DNA from: Bog-473 sp035534235
GTDB lineage: Bacteria; Actinomycetota; Acidimicrobiia; Acidimicrobiales; RAAP-2
DNA: 6,966 nt
Reading direction: 5' to 3'
Assembly (NCBI GenBank): GCA_035534235.1
Contig: DATLSH010000002.1
Coordinates: 1 to 6,966 of the forward strand
The translations under genes were made by a program, and so were the position numbers. Positions 6,237 through 6,966 of this stretch are shown here, piece after piece; position 1 is the first letter of the stretch; every line of letters begins with the position of its first letter. Below the pieces are notes generated by a model that made no database searches, had not been told where the DNA came from, and saw only the letters and a list, made by a program, of their open reading frames with translations.

Positions 6237-6966
6237 GTGGGGAAGACCTGTCATTCGGGCCTGGTTCTCGGGTCCCTCGCGTTCTCGCTGGGCATCGGCG
6301 TGACCGGTGCCGGCGCAACCCCATCTGCCGCCACACCCGGGGTCACGGCCAAGTCCATCACCGTGGGTTCGATCAGTGACATTTCGGCGCCGCTCCCCGG
6401 ATTGTTCACCGGGGCCAAGGTAGGGACACAGGCCTACTTCGCCATGATCAACAGCGAGGGCGGGGTGAACGGGCGCAAGCTCATCCTCGACGGCAGGGAC
6501 AGCGCCTTCTCCTCGGGCACGGTGGCCAACGCGGCGAAGAGCATCGCGGCCAACGACTTTGCCATCGTCGGGGGATTCTCGCTGGTCGACGGTTCCGAGC
6601 AGGCCGCCATCGACGCCGCCAAGCTTCCCGTCATCACCCAGGTGCTCACTCCCGCGCTCTACACGGACCCCAATCTCTACTCGGCCGTTCCGCTGGTCGT
6701 GGGAGGCGAAGGCAACGGACCGTTCAAGTGGCTCAAGGCGAAGTACCCCCAGGCCGCCAAGGCCGTCGGGGTCATCGGCTCCAATGCGGCGGCCACCGCG
6801 ATCACGGCCGAGCAGACCTACCGGAACCTGACGTACAGCCTCGGCTACAAGTGGCTGTATGCCCATGACGTCGGCTACACCCAGACCACCTTCCTGCCGG
6901 ACATGATCAAAATGAAAGAGGCCGGCGTGAAGATGGTCCTGGAGATCTCCCAGCAGGGCAACTACA
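6237..6966 (+). CDS. ABC transporter substrate-binding protein, branched-chain amino acid type (3' partial)
   Basis: This is an exported type I periplasmic-binding fold protein (Peripla_BP_6-like) that would deliver a solute to a LIV-type ABC importer or act as a sensor. The first 243 residues are visible and the gene runs off the window. A signal peptide is clear: K3, a hydrophobic core at about 8-22, and an AGA-type cleavage site near residue 27. It has no lipobox, so the protein is not an obvious lipoprotein; attachment or release is unknown. The mature part shows SITVGSISD (40-48), INSEGGVNGRKL (71-82) and the second-lobe stretch TTFLPDMIKMKEAGV, all usual in this family. The ligand cannot be deduced; related actinobacterial proteins are numerous and many are orphan binding proteins. 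The GTG at 6237 is preferred for its ribosome binding site. A GTG at 6174, overlapping the esterase stop as GTGA, would add 21 basic residues. Close spacing suggests cotranscription with the esterase. Confidence 0.92.
   Translation, partial: MGKTCHSGLVLGSLAFSLGIGVTGAGATPSAATPGVTAKSITVGSISDISAPLPGLFTGAKVGTQAYFAMINSEGGVNGRKLILDGRDSAFSSGTVANAAKSIAANDFAIVGGFSLVDGSEQAAIDAAKLPVITQVLTPALYTDPNLYSAVPLVVGGEGNGPFKWLKAKYPQAAKAVGVIGSNAAATAITAEQTYRNLTYSLGYKWLYAHDVGYTQTTFLPDMIKMKEAGVKMVLEISQQGNY

Noticed and set aside
5985..6866. 293-codon minus-strand open frame across the esterase and binding-protein genes
   Set aside because: It runs antisense across two genes with intact family motifs and has no ribosome binding site or domain of its own.

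Overview
The window is gene-dense, high-GC DNA with G/C-rich third codon positions. It carries a predicted F420-dependent luciferase-like oxidoreductase and a WS/DGAT-type acyltransferase, a combination typical of Actinomycetota. An acidimicrobial or mycobacterial-type lineage would fit, but nothing here fixes the genus. There are six confident protein genes (the last cut by the window edge) and a possible seventh that only begins at the left edge. I see no tRNA, rRNA, CRISPR array, insertion sequence or phage-type gene.

Layout. Minus strand, about 1-1670: tsaC and then tsaD, overlapping by an ATGA, followed 10 bases later by a possible start of a further gene that leaves the window at base 1. 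Bases 1671-1777 are a divergent intergenic gap. Plus strand, 1778-2788: an LLM-family oxidoreductase. Its 3' end overlaps by 11 bases the 3' end of a convergent VOC (glyoxalase-fold) gene on the minus strand (2778-3236). That VOC gene is the second gene of a minus-strand pair whose first gene is a WS/DGAT acyltransferase (3233-4747); these two also overlap by an ATGA. A 125-base divergent gap (4748-4872) separates the acyltransferase from a plus-strand membrane-anchored hormone-sensitive-lipase-type esterase (4873-6177). This is followed closely by the start of a secreted ABC-transporter substrate-binding protein of the branched-chain amino acid type, running off the right edge.

How the genes fit together. 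tsaC and tsaD encode the first and last steps of bacterial N6-threonylcarbamoyladenosine (t6A) tRNA modification, and their overlap suggests coupled, balanced synthesis. The middle and right part looks like an accessory lipid locus. The acyltransferase would make triacylglycerol or wax ester, and the divergently transcribed esterase could hydrolyse acyl esters. The VOC enzyme, the LLM oxidoreductase and the solute-binding protein would handle small substrates that cannot be named from sequence. The functional link among these lipid-locus genes is inference from position.

I did not find a clearly new biological system. The features most worth following up are the translationally coupled acyltransferase-VOC pair, the divergent acyltransferase/esterase arrangement, and the isolated tsaC-tsaD pair.
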